NCBI RefSeq assembly: GCF_904846215.1
Contig: NZ_CAJGZK010000024.1
Span: forward strand, 1 to 43,402
Length of the DNA stretch: 43,402 nt
Source of the DNA: Psychrobacter glacincola
GTDB taxonomy: Bacteria > Pseudomonadota > Gammaproteobacteria > Pseudomonadales > Moraxellaceae
Direction of reading: 5' to 3'
The notes below the pieces were generated by a model. The model saw nothing but the letters and a program-made list of their open reading frames with translations. It ran no database searches and was not told where the DNA came from. This document shows positions 26,043 through 35,534 of this stretch, piece by piece; the first letter of the stretch is position 1; each line of letters starts with the position of its first letter. A program made the translations under genes and the position numbers.

Positions 26043-26425
26043 ATGTTTGCTTATCAGGAAAATTCAACTTTACTCACATGATGGTACTTATGGCAATCGC
26101 GAATAACTCAATCTATCCTCGAAAAACTAACTTTCTGTACACCATGAAGTACCCTGTGAGTATTTCAGCGAGTTAAAACATTGATACTAGTAGCCTACAG
26201 CCGAAGATTCAAGTCGTCACTAGGGAACCGTATATACAACCATATTATAGCAAATGGTTTAGAACAAAAAAGCTACTGTGTCGGTTGCGCCAAGGTATGG
26301 GTAGTTTACGGATCAAATATCTCAAAAACACAGTCAAATAATAAGCTGTGATATAATTCATCCCAATAAAACACTCATTTTATCGTCATTGCTCACTTTT
26401 ACCTCTTACTCATTAAGACTATTCT
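26043..26425. other. Intergenic region between the Shedu-like gene and rsmA
   Basis: About 380 AT-rich bases. A 32-codon frame at 26078-26176 was seen but is too short to call. A TG-extended -10 box (TGATATAAT) lies near 26349-26357 ahead of rsmA. No transposase remnant or MITE end was recognised. Confidence 0.4.
26349..26357 (+). promoter_or_regulatory. Extended -10 promoter element of rsmA
   Basis: TGATATAAT contains the TG of an extended -10 and a perfect TATAAT (26352-26357), about 68 bases before the rsmA start. No good -35 is seen at the right spacing, as is common for extended -10 promoters. It means rsmA does not need to be read from pdxA. Confidence 0.45.
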
Positions 26426-27289
26426 ATGTCAAAAACTACATTTGATGCACAGAGCATTTCCAACAGCTTAAAAGCTGCCAAACACCAACCGCGTAAACGC
26501 TTTGGTCAAAATTTCTTACATGACCGTAGTGTTATCCGTGAGATTGTTGAGAGCATTCGTCTAGAGCGCGATGATAATTTGATTGAGATTGGACCGGGTA
26601 TGGGCGCATTGACTGAGCCGCTATTGGCAGAAGTGGATGCAATGACTGTGATAGAGCTGGATCGGGATTTGGCCGATAGCTTGCGTATTCGTATTGGGGC
26701 TAATAGCCATCCGGATTTCACGATTATCAAAGACAATGCCATGCACGTAGATTATCGAGAGCTTTATAGCGAGCAGCGCGGCAAGCTGCGGGTAGTCGGT
26801 AATCTACCGTATAACATCTCTACGCCGATACTCTTTCATCTGCTCAGTTATGCTGATGTGATTCAAGACATGCATTTTATGCTGCAAAAAGAAGTGGTCG
26901 AGCGTATCACTGCCGATGTTGGTAATAAAACTTATGGTCGCCTATCTGTCATTATGCAATATCATTGCCATACGGATTATCTACTCACCGTACCGCGCGG
27001 TGCCTTTAATCCGCCGCCAAAAGTGACCAGTGCTGTTTTTCGTCTGACCCCGCATATTAATAAGCCGGTCGTGGCAGAAGATGAAGACTATTTTGCATTG
27101 GTGGTGCGCGAAACCTTTAATCATCGCCGTAAGACATTGCGCGCTATCTTTAAAAAATCAACGCTATTACCGACGTTGAGCGAAGACGATTTTGCGGCTT
27201 GTGCCATCCACCCACAAGCCCGTCCTGAAACCTTGAGCGTGAAAGATTTTGTGAGGCTAAGCAATCAGGCGCGCACTGTGCCGGTATAA
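26426..27289 (+). CDS. rsmA: 16S rRNA dimethyladenosine transferase (KsgA)
   Basis: RsmA dimethylates A1518 and A1519 at the 3' end of 16S rRNA. The 287-residue protein carries [11 protein letters not shown] at the N-terminus, the SAM motif E54-IGPGMGALT, and the catalytic N126-LPYN-130 motif (NLPYNIS). The remainder ([29 protein letters not shown]) is typical. In many gammaproteobacteria it follows pdxA directly; here the Shedu-like gene separates them. The ATG has no strong ribosome-binding site. Downstream a MITE separates it from apaH, and apaG, which normally lies between, is absent from this window. Confidence 0.96.
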   Translation: MSKTTFDAQSISNSLKAAKHQPRKRFGQNFLHDRSVIREIVESIRLERDDNLIEIGPGMGALTEPLLAEVDAMTVIELDRDLADSLRIRIGANSHPDFTIIKDNAMHVDYRELYSEQRGKLRVVGNLPYNISTPILFHLLSYADVIQDMHFMLQKEVVERITADVGNKTYGRLSVIMQYHCHTDYLLTVPRGAFNPPPKVTSAVFRLTPHINKPVVAEDEDYFALVVRETFNHRRKTLRAIFKKSTLLPTLSEDDFAACAIHPQARPETLSVKDFVRLSNQARTVPV

Positions 27290-27414
27290 TGTATTAATGT
27301 CCCACTGGCACAGAGACAGTAGACGGGTGCTATTTTGACCATCAAGTAAATAGTTTTGATTTAATGGTTAAAAAGTACCAGATAATCACAAATATCTAAA
27401 AGCCATTTAAACAT

Positions 27415-27558
27415 TATAGTCAGTCCTAAATAAAAGAAATACAAATATTATAAAGCACGACTGGGGTTAATTTTTCTTGCTTGCTGTAGCTAGCAGACAG
27501 AGGCTGCGAATCATTAACCCCAGTAGTGCTGCACTCTTTTAAAAGTGGATCAACTGTA
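27415..27558. mobile_element. Correia-like MITE, type B copy 2 (between rsmA and apaH)
   Basis: A 144-bp element beginning TATAGT and ending ACTGTA (one mismatch to ACTATA). A strong foldback, ACTGGGGTTAA / TTAACCCCAGT, encloses the shared core CTTGCTTGCTGTAGCTAGC. The right arm CTTTTAAAAGTGGATCAACT equals the end of the other type B copy and the left end of the type C copy at 6716. It lies between rsmA and apaH, where apaG would be expected. Confidence 0.8.
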
Positions 27559-27593
27559 TTTAAAAGCTATCATATAAAAATCATTGAGGGTTT

Positions 27594-28436
27594 ATGAGTT
27601 TTCGTCATCAGTATGTCATCGGTGATTTACAAGGCTGCTATGCGGCGTATCTTCAGCTACTTGAAACATTGGATTTTGATCCTGCGCAAGATAAATTATG
27701 GTTTGCCGGTGACTTAGTGGCACGCGGCGAGGACTCGTTAAATACCTTGCGTCATGTCAAATCATTATGTGAGCAAGGGGCCGCCGCTACAGTACTTGGC
27801 AATCATGACATTAATTTGCTAGCTGTCTGGCGCGGTGCGACGAAAATTAAGAAAAAAGATAAGACCTCCCCGATTTTTGCTGCCGATGATGGTGATGATT
27901 TGCTGGAGTGGCTACGCCATCAGCCATTATTGGCTTATCCTGATGAGCATACAGTGCTGGTGCATGCGGGTATCCCACCGCACTGGAGTATTGAGGAGGC
28001 CGCACATTATGCACGGCAGTTAGAGTCACAGCTACGTGGTCATCTAAAGCAGCTTGATAGATTGTTACCAAATCTCTATAGCAAGACGGCAGATGAGTGG
28101 CATGCAGACATTCATGGGTTTACGAAAATGCGGGCGATAGCCAATTATTTTACTCGTATGCGCTTATGTCAGCAGGATGGGTTACTTGAATTTAGCTTTA
28201 CCTCAGCACTAGATGAGCGCATGCCAGAAGGGTTTTTGCCTTGGTTTGAATGGCAAGTGCCGCGCACGCGTAAGGTGTTATTTGGTCATTGGGCCGCGCT
28301 CAAAGGTGAGGTTGATTTGCCTTATGCACGCGCACTGGATGGCGGCTGTGTGTGGGGCAATTATCTGATTGCCTATCGTTTGAGTGATGGCAAAACCCTG
28401 ACGTCAAATGCGCAGTGCTTGCCCACGTCTTCTTAG
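27594..28436 (+). CDS. apaH: Bis(5'-nucleosyl)-tetraphosphatase, symmetrical
   Basis: ApaH hydrolyses Ap4A to two ADP and can remove Np4 caps from mRNA. It belongs to the metallophosphatase fold: G10-DLQGC-15, GDLVARGEDSLNTL, LGNHDINLLAV and HAGIPPHWS supply the metal ligands. The C-terminal VLFGHWAALKG and DGGCVWGNYL are family signatures. The 280-residue length matches E. coli ApaH. GAGGG precedes the ATG. It belongs to the conserved pdxA-ksgA-apaG-apaH neighbourhood, but apaG is missing and a MITE intervenes. Confidence 0.95.
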   Translation: MSFRHQYVIGDLQGCYAAYLQLLETLDFDPAQDKLWFAGDLVARGEDSLNTLRHVKSLCEQGAAATVLGNHDINLLAVWRGATKIKKKDKTSPIFAADDGDDLLEWLRHQPLLAYPDEHTVLVHAGIPPHWSIEEAAHYARQLESQLRGHLKQLDRLLPNLYSKTADEWHADIHGFTKMRAIANYFTRMRLCQQDGLLEFSFTSALDERMPEGFLPWFEWQVPRTRKVLFGHWAALKGEVDLPYARALDGGCVWGNYLIAYRLSDGKTLTSNAQCLPTSS

Positions 28437-28466
28437 TTTTTTAGAGATTGCAAAAAACCAGTGAAG

Positions 28467-28510
28467 CCACCAAATTAACCCATTAACTGGGTAAATTTGG
28501 TGGTTTTTTT
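28467..28510 (+). terminator. apaH terminator overlapping the 3' end of the recombinase-like gene
   Basis: CCACCAAATT...AATTTGGTGG is a long, nearly perfect stem, with ACCC/GGGT continuing it around a short loop, then TTTTTTT. It ends apaH transcription. The convergent gene on the minus strand ends inside the hairpin: its stop (28483-28485) falls near the loop, and the right arm encodes its last residues, PPNLPS. Confidence 0.85.
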
Positions 28511-30963
28511 GGTTTAGGTAACGGTGTTTTGGCGTCGCCTGCGACTTTACTGTCAGGGTGGCTATCATGGCTTATAAGATCAGGGGGCGTTGGATTATTG
28601 TCATCAAACGCGGCATGCGTCTTATCATATTCAATGTCCTGACGATAAGGGACACTACTGAGAGCTTCCTCTGTCAGACCATCATCAAGCTCAATGGTTT
28701 TATTCATGGCTGGTGTGTTGACAGTGGTATGCGCCTCACGGCTGCTCATTTCTGGATTCAGCTGATGCTCTGCTGATGGATTAGCATAATGTATATCGAT
28801 GACCGCCTGCTCCTCTGGTGTCTTTTTTTGCAAGGACCTTGGTAGTACTTTGACATCAGATAATCGCCTTACCACATAGTTTTTGGGAATGGGCTGATTG
28901 CTATTTTGTGGTGCCGTATCATCAAAAATCATCTGACCTTGGCTGTCAATACGTGCATACTTCATCGGTTTGTCACGTGGCCAAAAGAAGTCTGAAGGGT
29001 GCGTCATTAAGTGGCTAAAGAGCTGCTTGGTCAAGCGACTCCAATCGACGAACTTTACTTCTTTTGAGCGTAATGCGACAAATAGCGCCAATGAAAAGCT
29101 GACAATTAAGTTGACCATGCCAATAAGTAAAACGCCCAAGACAGAAAGCAGCACAACCTCCCAGTCTAGTTGATTCGATGAGAGATTAAATAAGCCATGA
29201 GCCAAGTTTGCGGAGGCAAAAGCAATATGGCGAATATCAATCGGTAAGCCAAATAAGAAACCAATCGTTGCGGTACTTCCTAAGAATACCCCAAATATAA
29301 AGTTACCCATGATGGCGCCAAGATTGGCTTCTATAAAGCCGCTTAAACGCTGTAGCCATGCTTTGGGTAATAAGTACTGTAATAGCTTATGACGCTGAAT
29401 ACGGGCGCCTATTTGGTTGTAGACCGCCAAATTGTCATAATAGCCCGCAATCAGACCCGATAAAAATAAATATACCCCAGCAATGGCAGCATGTGGCAAA
29501 GCCAGCGAGCGAAAAGGGTCGAGGTCATGAAGTAGGTGTGCGGCCTTATCTGTATTAATCATCGGCGCGCCGGTATATTGTAACCAAGCAAAAGAGATAA
29601 TCAGGGCGACTGGTATTGCCACCATAATATTACCCATGATGGCAATAAACTGGGTACGTAAAATATCGACCACCAATTCAGACAGCTTATTTAACTGATG
29701 TGATTTTTTGCCCGAGCTGTCCGATATGGTGGAAGCGATAGCTGCTGCTGTCATGGCAGGCTGTTTGGTGGCGACCGTACCATGAACAATATGAATAAAA
29801 ACGAAGCCCAAACCATAAATCATACTATTAATAAAGGCGCGTCCCATCGGTGCTAGCGCTAAATGATAGGTCACGATCTTGAGGGTTGCCATAAAAGCAA
29901 TAATAAAACCGCCTATAGAGGCTTTTCTAAACATCTTTTGATAGCCGCTCTTATCGGTACTGATATAGTGCTCACCGACGCGACTGGCGTTTTCAGTCAC
30001 TTTACGTGACAGCAGCTTGGTATTATTGTCAATCAAATAGCCGATGCTATAACGGTGACTGGCAGTCGTAATCAGCGTTTGAATCAATTCAATTATTGCC
30101 CGATCACGCTTATCGTAGTTGTTTGCTACCAGCTCAGTTAAGATGCGCATACGCTGTAAGCTTTGATCCAAGCGTAGCATCATGTTGGTTAGACGAATAG
30201 AGATGCCGGTTTTATAAATGCGCTTGCGTATGGTGGCAACAATATCCTCGCATTGTTCAATCATGACCAATAAAGGCGCTGGATCCACAGCTTTTTCGGG
30301 AATGATATCGGTTAAGGTATCAAGCTCATGTGCTTCTCGGTACTGATTGACGTACAAGACCGCTTCTTGATTTTGTGCTACGAATGACGCTGAGTAATTC
30401 AGCATTTGCGGGTAAGATTCCATCAAGTCTGGATGCAAGCCAATGCCGCTGATACGATAAGATAAAATAATAATCGCATTCAAAATACTGTTTTTTGCCG
30501 TCGCGACTAAGTTTAAATGCTGCTCATTGACTTTGAGTAGGCCGACCAGCTCATCCCACTTTTCTTTTTCGATATTGGCAAGCCAGTGCTCATCAGAGCG
30601 CCTATCAAATAAATAACCAACCAATTCTACGACAGAATCTTCTTGTGGCAGCAGTGGCAAAAAACGATGACCAATCAGACGGCGCAAACTGTAAAAGAAA
30701 CCCTGGTCTGACATAATGCCAGTATCGGTATAAAGAGCGATTTGGCGATATTCAATAATAAGTTTTAAGACGAAACTTGACAGTCCGTCGCCATATTCTG
30801 GATGCTGACGTAAAACCTCAATGAGATCTTGAATATTCTGATTGGCTAAAGCGGGCTCTTTATCACTCACTCGTAGCTTATCGATTAAGCGCTTAAGTAC
30901 CGCAGGATCTGGCACATCACTTAAGGCAGTAATCTGTTGTAAAATGTGTTTTATCTCTGACAC
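28483..30963 (-). CDS. Large membrane protein of the Gcr 'site-specific recombinase' family (PF10136-type)
   Basis: The 826-residue protein matches a family annotated as site-specific recombinase after gonococcal gcr. No recombinase catalytic motif (tyrosine or serine) can be seen, so the name should be treated with caution. The N-terminal 340 residues are mostly helical. About five to seven hydrophobic segments follow between roughly 345 and 635 (including AIPVALIISFAWLQ, AGVYLFLSGLIAGYYDN, IMGNFIFGVFLGSTATIGFLFG and LSVLGVLLIGMVNLIVSF). An acidic, low-complexity tail ends KPKKPPNLPS. It is probably an inner-membrane protein of unknown function. The stop lies inside the apaH terminator. A GGCTGT hexamer repeat lies about 80 bases upstream of its start. 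Confidence 0.75.
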   Translation of the reverse strand: MSEIKHILQQITALSDVPDPAVLKRLIDKLRVSDKEPALANQNIQDLIEVLRQHPEYGDGLSSFVLKLIIEYRQIALYTDTGIMSDQGFFYSLRRLIGHRFLPLLPQEDSVVELVGYLFDRRSDEHWLANIEKEKWDELVGLLKVNEQHLNLVATAKNSILNAIIILSYRISGIGLHPDLMESYPQMLNYSASFVAQNQEAVLYVNQYREAHELDTLTDIIPEKAVDPAPLLVMIEQCEDIVATIRKRIYKTGISIRLTNMMLRLDQSLQRMRILTELVANNYDKRDRAIIELIQTLITTASHRYSIGYLIDNNTKLLSRKVTENASRVGEHYISTDKSGYQKMFRKASIGGFIIAFMATLKIVTYHLALAPMGRAFINSMIYGLGFVFIHIVHGTVATKQPAMTAAAIASTISDSSGKKSHQLNKLSELVVDILRTQFIAIMGNIMVAIPVALIISFAWLQYTGAPMINTDKAAHLLHDLDPFRSLALPHAAIAGVYLFLSGLIAGYYDNLAVYNQIGARIQRHKLLQYLLPKAWLQRLSGFIEANLGAIMGNFIFGVFLGSTATIGFLFGLPIDIRHIAFASANLAHGLFNLSSNQLDWEVVLLSVLGVLLIGMVNLIVSFSLALFVALRSKEVKFVDWSRLTKQLFSHLMTHPSDFFWPRDKPMKYARIDSQGQMIFDDTAPQNSNQPIPKNYVVRRLSDVKVLPRSLQKKTPEEQAVIDIHYANPSAEHQLNPEMSSREAHTTVNTPAMNKTIELDDGLTEEALSSVPYRQDIEYDKTHAAFDDNNPTPPDLISHDSHPDSKVAGDAKTPLPKPKKPPNLPS

Positions 30964-31039
30964 ATCGTATCCCTTATGGTGGTTATTTCAATCATTGTTA
31001 TTATTCAGTAGGTGCAACGATATATGTGCTTGTAGTGAT

Positions 31040-31063
31040 GGCTGTGGCTGTGGCTGTGGCTGT
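31040..31063. repeat. Hexanucleotide microsatellite (GGCTGT)x4
   Basis: Four perfect GGCTGT units, preceded by a related GATGGC and followed by CACTGTT. It lies about 77-100 bases upstream of the Gcr-family start codon, a place where copy-number change could alter expression without a frameshift. Confidence 0.85.
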
Positions 31064-31261
31064 CACTGTTGCGATATATGTCTTTATTAATTTACCGCTT
31101 GTTAATTGACAGTGCATTCATTGATAAATTTTGGGATATTTTTATTAAGTTTAATCCAGGTTTTGCGTTATTTTAATCGTAACGGCGCATCAGTGGTCAA
31201 CTATTTTGTTAGCAGATATTGTGTTGATGGTAGTGTCGATTTCTATGGCGATATTTTTGGC

Positions 31262-31294
31262 AAAAAAAGGGACAGTAGTGTGACTGTCCCTTTT
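31262..31294 (-). terminator. Rho-independent terminator of the acyl-CoA dehydrogenase gene
   Basis: AAAAGGGACAGT and ACTGTCCCTTTT form a 12-bp stem with a 6-base loop. The minus strand continues with a T-tract. It lies about 45 bases beyond the stop of the gene at 31337. Confidence 0.85.
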
Positions 31295-31336
31295 ATCGTA
31301 GTGCGGTAGGGCTTACTTTATTATAAAAGTAAGCAA

Positions 31337-33121
31337 TTAGCTAGCAGGTACATCAAAGTAATTAAGGTCAAAGTTCATCATCGGATCACTACCTGCTTGA
31401 ACCATCTGAGCATGAGCATCAATACGTGGCAACACGCGACCGACGAAGTAATCAGCAAGCTTAGCTTTGTTGGTGTAGAACTCGCCTTCTTTGCCGTTAG
31501 CAGCTTCTACCATTAACGCAAACATGTACGAGTAGCATAGATAGCCAAAGGCATGCATATAGTCAACGGCACAGCCATTGATTTCGTTTTTACGCTCGCC
31601 AATATTGGCCAGTACTGTTTGGGTAAGGGTTTCTATCGTATCTGCAGCGTCCAGTGTTGCTTGCTTGATACCATGATCCGCTTGCATATTATTGACAAAC
31701 TCACGAATCTCACCTAAGAAGTTGGTGACGTATTTGCCGTTATTTTTCGCCACTTTACGACCTAGTAGATCAAGCGCTTGAATACCATTGGTGCCTTCAT
31801 AAATCTGCGCAATACGGGTATCACGAACGATTTGCTCCATACCCCATTCGCGGATATAGCCGTGACCACCGAATACTTGTTGGCAATCAATCGTCGCTTC
31901 TAGCGCTTTGTCAGTCAAGAATGCTTTGGCAACTGGCGTCAGTAGGGCAACGCGAGCGGCAGCAGCTTGAGCAGCTTCTGGATCGGTACTAAACTTTTCT
32001 TCATCAAGGTTTTTGGCGACATACATCGCAAAGCAACGTGATGCTTCAGTATTGGTTTTAGCATTTAACAACATGCGGCGTACATCGGCATGGTGGATAA
32101 TTGCATCAGCTGGTTTTTCTGGGCTTTGCAGCTGAGTGTCGCTACGACCTTGACCACGGTCATTGGCATATAGCGCCGCATTTTGGTAAGCAAGCTCAGC
32201 ACCACCAAGACCTTGTAGACCCATAGTGACACGCTCATAGTTCATCATAATGAACATAGAAGACAGCCCCGTGTTTTCGGCACCAACCATCCAACCTTTG
32301 GCACTGTCAAAGTTCATCACACAAGTAGCTGAGGCTTTGATACCCATTTTGTGCTCGATAGAACCAACAGCCAAGGTGTTACGCTCGCCTAAGCTACCAT
32401 CTTCATTAACCAAGAATTTCGGTACCACAAACAGTGAGATACCCTTTGAGCCTTCTGGTGCGTTCGGCGTTTTTGCCAATACCAAATGAATGATGTTGTC
32501 AGTAAGGTCATGCTCACCGCCTGTGATAAAGATTTTGGTACCAGAGATGTCATAGCTACCGTCATCGTTAGGGATAGCTTTGGTTTTGATGATACCTAAG
32601 TCAGTACCAGCATGTGGTTCTGTCAAGCACATGGTGCCCGCCCAGTCACCGTTATACATTTTTTCTAGATAGGTTTGCTTTTGCTCTTCTGAGCCAGCAG
32701 CATTGAGACACAATGTCGCGCCAACGGTAAGGTTGGGGTAGAGGGCGAATGATTGATTAGCAGTGAAAACCATCTCTTCGGTGAGCATGGTCACCATTTT
32801 GGGGAAACCTTGACCGCCATATTCAGCGTTACCACTTAAGCCGACCCAGCCAGATTCTGCATACTGCTTATAAGCTTCTTTAAAGCCAGTCGGAGTAGTA
32901 ACGACGCCATCACCTTGAAAGGTTGCACCTTCTTCATCACCGCTACGGTTGATAGGTAGCAGAACATTTTTGGTCAGTTTTGCCATTTCTTCCAAAATCA
33001 TATCGACCGTTTCCATGTCGACATGAGCTAGATTTTCGTTATTTTGCCAAAATTCATGGGCTTTAAATACGTCAGTCAAAATAAAGCGCATGTCGTTAAG
33101 AGGGGCGTTATAAACAGCCAT
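31337..33121 (-). CDS. Acyl-CoA dehydrogenase, about 600-residue type (paralogue 1)
   Basis: An FAD-dependent acyl-CoA dehydrogenase for beta-oxidation-type reactions. The 594-residue protein has MCLTEPHAGTDLG and the FAD/substrate motif ISGTKIFITGGEHDL. QVFGGHGYIREWGMEQIVRDTRI precedes IYEGTNGIQALDLLGRK, whose EGT is typical of the catalytic region. The extra C-terminal domain marks the large family that includes DmdC (methylmercaptopropionyl-CoA dehydrogenase) and Pseudomonas long-chain enzymes. Substrate length cannot be read from sequence. The start at 33121 is chosen because AAGGA lies 6 bases before it. A close paralogue lies immediately upstream, 270 bases away. Confidence 0.9.
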   Translation of the reverse strand: MAVYNAPLNDMRFILTDVFKAHEFWQNNENLAHVDMETVDMILEEMAKLTKNVLLPINRSGDEEGATFQGDGVVTTPTGFKEAYKQYAESGWVGLSGNAEYGGQGFPKMVTMLTEEMVFTANQSFALYPNLTVGATLCLNAAGSEEQKQTYLEKMYNGDWAGTMCLTEPHAGTDLGIIKTKAIPNDDGSYDISGTKIFITGGEHDLTDNIIHLVLAKTPNAPEGSKGISLFVVPKFLVNEDGSLGERNTLAVGSIEHKMGIKASATCVMNFDSAKGWMVGAENTGLSSMFIMMNYERVTMGLQGLGGAELAYQNAALYANDRGQGRSDTQLQSPEKPADAIIHHADVRRMLLNAKTNTEASRCFAMYVAKNLDEEKFSTDPEAAQAAAARVALLTPVAKAFLTDKALEATIDCQQVFGGHGYIREWGMEQIVRDTRIAQIYEGTNGIQALDLLGRKVAKNNGKYVTNFLGEIREFVNNMQADHGIKQATLDAADTIETLTQTVLANIGERKNEINGCAVDYMHAFGYLCYSYMFALMVEAANGKEGEFYTNKAKLADYFVGRVLPRIDAHAQMVQAGSDPMMNFDLNYFDVPAS

Positions 33122-33319
33122 AAACATTCCTTTGGTTCAAATGAATAAAAATTAAATACATTAAGATTATCGGTTGTTCTTTTTGAGTTAACCTTAACGG
33201 TCGATAGCTAAAGTTTAGCAAATTAGCGGCTTGGCTTGTGTATTTCTTCGTGAATTGTGCGTACACCAAAAACATTTATGAGGCAAAATAATTACCCTTA
33301 AATATAGTGGTAATAAGCA

Positions 33320-33351
33320 AATCGGCAACACACCTTGGTATATTGCCGATT
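33320..33351 (-). terminator. Hairpin after paralogue 2
   Basis: AATCGGCAA / TTGCCGATT is a perfect 9-bp stem with a 14-base loop, about 45 bases beyond the stop at 33394. The following minus-strand sequence (TGCTTATTACC) has only a weak T-tract, so it may be a weak or Rho-assisted terminator. Confidence 0.45.
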
Positions 33352-33393
33352 ATTAAGAGATTTTGATGAAACAATGATCAGTTAAAACTTTTA

Positions 33394-35187
33394 TTAAAAG
33401 GCAAATTGATTAACATCCATGCTCATATACGGCTCAACGCCAGTAGCGATACGTTGTACGTGAGTGGTGGTACGTGGCAATAATTTGGCAAAGTAAAATT
33501 GTGCTGTTTTTACTTTGGCGTCATAGAATGCCTGCTCGCTGCTACCATTAGCGATTTCGGTTTGCGCGACTAATGCCATACGTGCCCATAGGTACGCCAA
33601 CGTCACATAGCCGCTAAAATACATATAATCAACCGCCGCGCCGCCCACTGCATCTGGGTTTTCAGTGGCTTGCATACTGATACGTGCAGTCAAATCGCCC
33701 CATTCTTTTAGATGTTTGGCAAGGGGACGAATAAATTGACCCATCTCATCCTTGTCTTGGTTATCGTCACAGAATGCTTGAATGATTTGCACAAAGTTGG
33801 CAAGCAGTTTGCCTTGTGAGCCTAAGACTTTACGACCTAGTAGATCAAGCGCTTGGATTTCAGTGGTACCTTCGTAAAGACACGCAATACGTGTATCACG
33901 GACGTTTTGCTCCATGCCCCATTCGCTGATAAAGCCATGACCACCATAAACTTGTACGCCATGGTTGGCCGCTTCTAGACCCGTTTCAGTCAAGAACGCT
34001 TTGGCAATCGGTGTCAGCAGTGACAGCATTTGGTCAGCAAACTTCAGCGCATCGCCTTCGCCTTTTGCCACGGTATCGGCAAAATGTGAGAGGTAATAAA
34101 CTAAGGCGCGACCACCTTCTGCAAAGGCTTTTTCAGTCAACAGCATATTACGAACGGCTGGATGCACAATGATTGGATCAGCTGCTTTTTCTGGCGCTTT
34201 GGCACCTGACAATGAACGCATCGCTAGACGGTCTTTGGCATACATTAATGAGCCTTGGAACGCATATTCAGCCGCGGTTAAGCCTTGAACCGCCGTACCG
34301 ATACGGGCCACGTTCATAAAGGTAAACATACACTGTAGACCACGGTTTTCAGGACCAATTAAGTAACCGATTGCACCATCAAAGTTCATCACACAAGTGG
34401 CTGAGGCTTTGATACCCATTTTGTGTTCGATAGAACCACAAACGACCTTGTTGTTTTGGCCTAGGCTGTTGTCTTCATTGACCATGATTTTAGGCACGAT
34501 GAACAAAGAGATGCCTTTGGTGCCAGCAGGCGCGCCTGGTAGACGAGCCAAGACAATATGAATAATATTGTCGGTTAGATCATGCTCACCTGCTGAGATA
34601 AAGATTTTTTGACCGGTAATGCTATAACTGCCATCATTATTTGGTTCCGCTTTGGTACGGATAATACCCAAATCAGAGCCAGCATGCGCTTCAGTTAGAC
34701 ACATGGTACCTGACCATTCGCCGCTGACCATTTTTTCTAGATAAGTTTGCTTTTGCTCATCCGTACCATGATGCTCGATGGTTTGGATAGCACCATGCGA
34801 TAGGCCAGGGTACATAGAAAATGACCAGTTCGCGGTACCAACCATCTCATTGATGACCGTCGATAATGAGAACGGCATGTTTTGACCACCGAATGCTTCT
34901 TCAGCGGACAAAGCTGGGAATCCAAGCTCACAATACGCTTTATAAGCTTCTTTAAAGCCTTTTGGCGTGGTGACTTGACCATTATTAAACTGGCAGCCTT
35001 CAGCATCACCGCTTTGATTCAATGGTGACAGCTCATTTTCAGCAAAGCTTGCTGCCATCTCAAACAGACTGTCCATCAACTCGCGATCTGCTTCTTGGAA
35101 CGCAGGCAAGGTTTTATAGTGGCTTTCGCTGTCAAGTAACTCATGCATCACGAATTGGATATCACGTAAGGGTGCTTTGTATTGCAT
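33394..35187 (-). CDS. Acyl-CoA dehydrogenase, about 600-residue type (paralogue 2)
   Basis: The 597-residue protein is a clear paralogue of the gene at 31337-33121, with the same layout: MCLTEAHAGSDLG, ITGQKIFISAGEHDL, SIEHKMGIKASATCVMNFDGA, and QVYGGHGFISEWGMEQNVRDTRIACLYEGTTEIQALDLLGRK. The two share long identical tracts, but their N- and C-terminal stretches differ. A duplicated pair with separate terminators suggests different chain-length preference, though that is inference. AGGAAG precedes the ATG. No electron-transfer flavoprotein genes are nearby. Confidence 0.9.
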   Translation of the reverse strand: MQYKAPLRDIQFVMHELLDSESHYKTLPAFQEADRELMDSLFEMAASFAENELSPLNQSGDAEGCQFNNGQVTTPKGFKEAYKAYCELGFPALSAEEAFGGQNMPFSLSTVINEMVGTANWSFSMYPGLSHGAIQTIEHHGTDEQKQTYLEKMVSGEWSGTMCLTEAHAGSDLGIIRTKAEPNNDGSYSITGQKIFISAGEHDLTDNIIHIVLARLPGAPAGTKGISLFIVPKIMVNEDNSLGQNNKVVCGSIEHKMGIKASATCVMNFDGAIGYLIGPENRGLQCMFTFMNVARIGTAVQGLTAAEYAFQGSLMYAKDRLAMRSLSGAKAPEKAADPIIVHPAVRNMLLTEKAFAEGGRALVYYLSHFADTVAKGEGDALKFADQMLSLLTPIAKAFLTETGLEAANHGVQVYGGHGFISEWGMEQNVRDTRIACLYEGTTEIQALDLLGRKVLGSQGKLLANFVQIIQAFCDDNQDKDEMGQFIRPLAKHLKEWGDLTARISMQATENPDAVGGAAVDYMYFSGYVTLAYLWARMALVAQTEIANGSSEQAFYDAKVKTAQFYFAKLLPRTTTHVQRIATGVEPYMSMDVNQFAF

Positions 35188-35534
35188 AACTTCCTGTCCT
35201 TTTTTAGTGTATGACCGACAGCGATGGGACGACTGTGTTTTTTAAGTCTGAGTTGCTAGTATCTCGCTGGCATGGAATGTGTCTGCGTTATTAATGAATA
35301 GTTAACAAACAACGATACCGATCATATGAAATAACATTGAGAAGAGAAAAGAATTAAGACCGTATCTGTAAATTCTTGGTAAAAGATAGGCGTTCACTGG
35401 TAAATATACAAGTTTGGTGACAATACTGATAAGTCATCAACCTATCTTGCATCCTATGTGCAATATAGCCTACGCGCTAAGAGTATTGGTAGATATGGCG
35501 GGGGAGCGTGATCAGGATGTTTTATACTGCCACT
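35188..35534. other. Intergenic region upstream of acyl-CoA dehydrogenase paralogue 2
   Basis: About 350 bases, presumably the promoter region of the dehydrogenase gene. No ORF, repeat or hairpin was recognised with confidence. Confidence 0.4.

Larger units (their letters stand above)
30964..31336. other. Intergenic region with hexanucleotide repeat
   Basis: About 370 bases between the start of the Gcr-family gene (-) and the end of an acyl-CoA dehydrogenase gene (-). It contains a GGCTGT repeat and the terminator of the dehydrogenase. No ORF is supported. Confidence 0.5.

Noticed and set aside
26078..26176. Small 32-codon gene between the Shedu-like gene and rsmA
   Set aside because: Short, no clear ribosome-binding site, and no recognisable homologue or motif.
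28483..30963. True tyrosine or serine recombinase
   Set aside because: No catalytic R-H-R-Y or serine-recombinase motif is visible and the protein is multi-spanning. The family name is historical.
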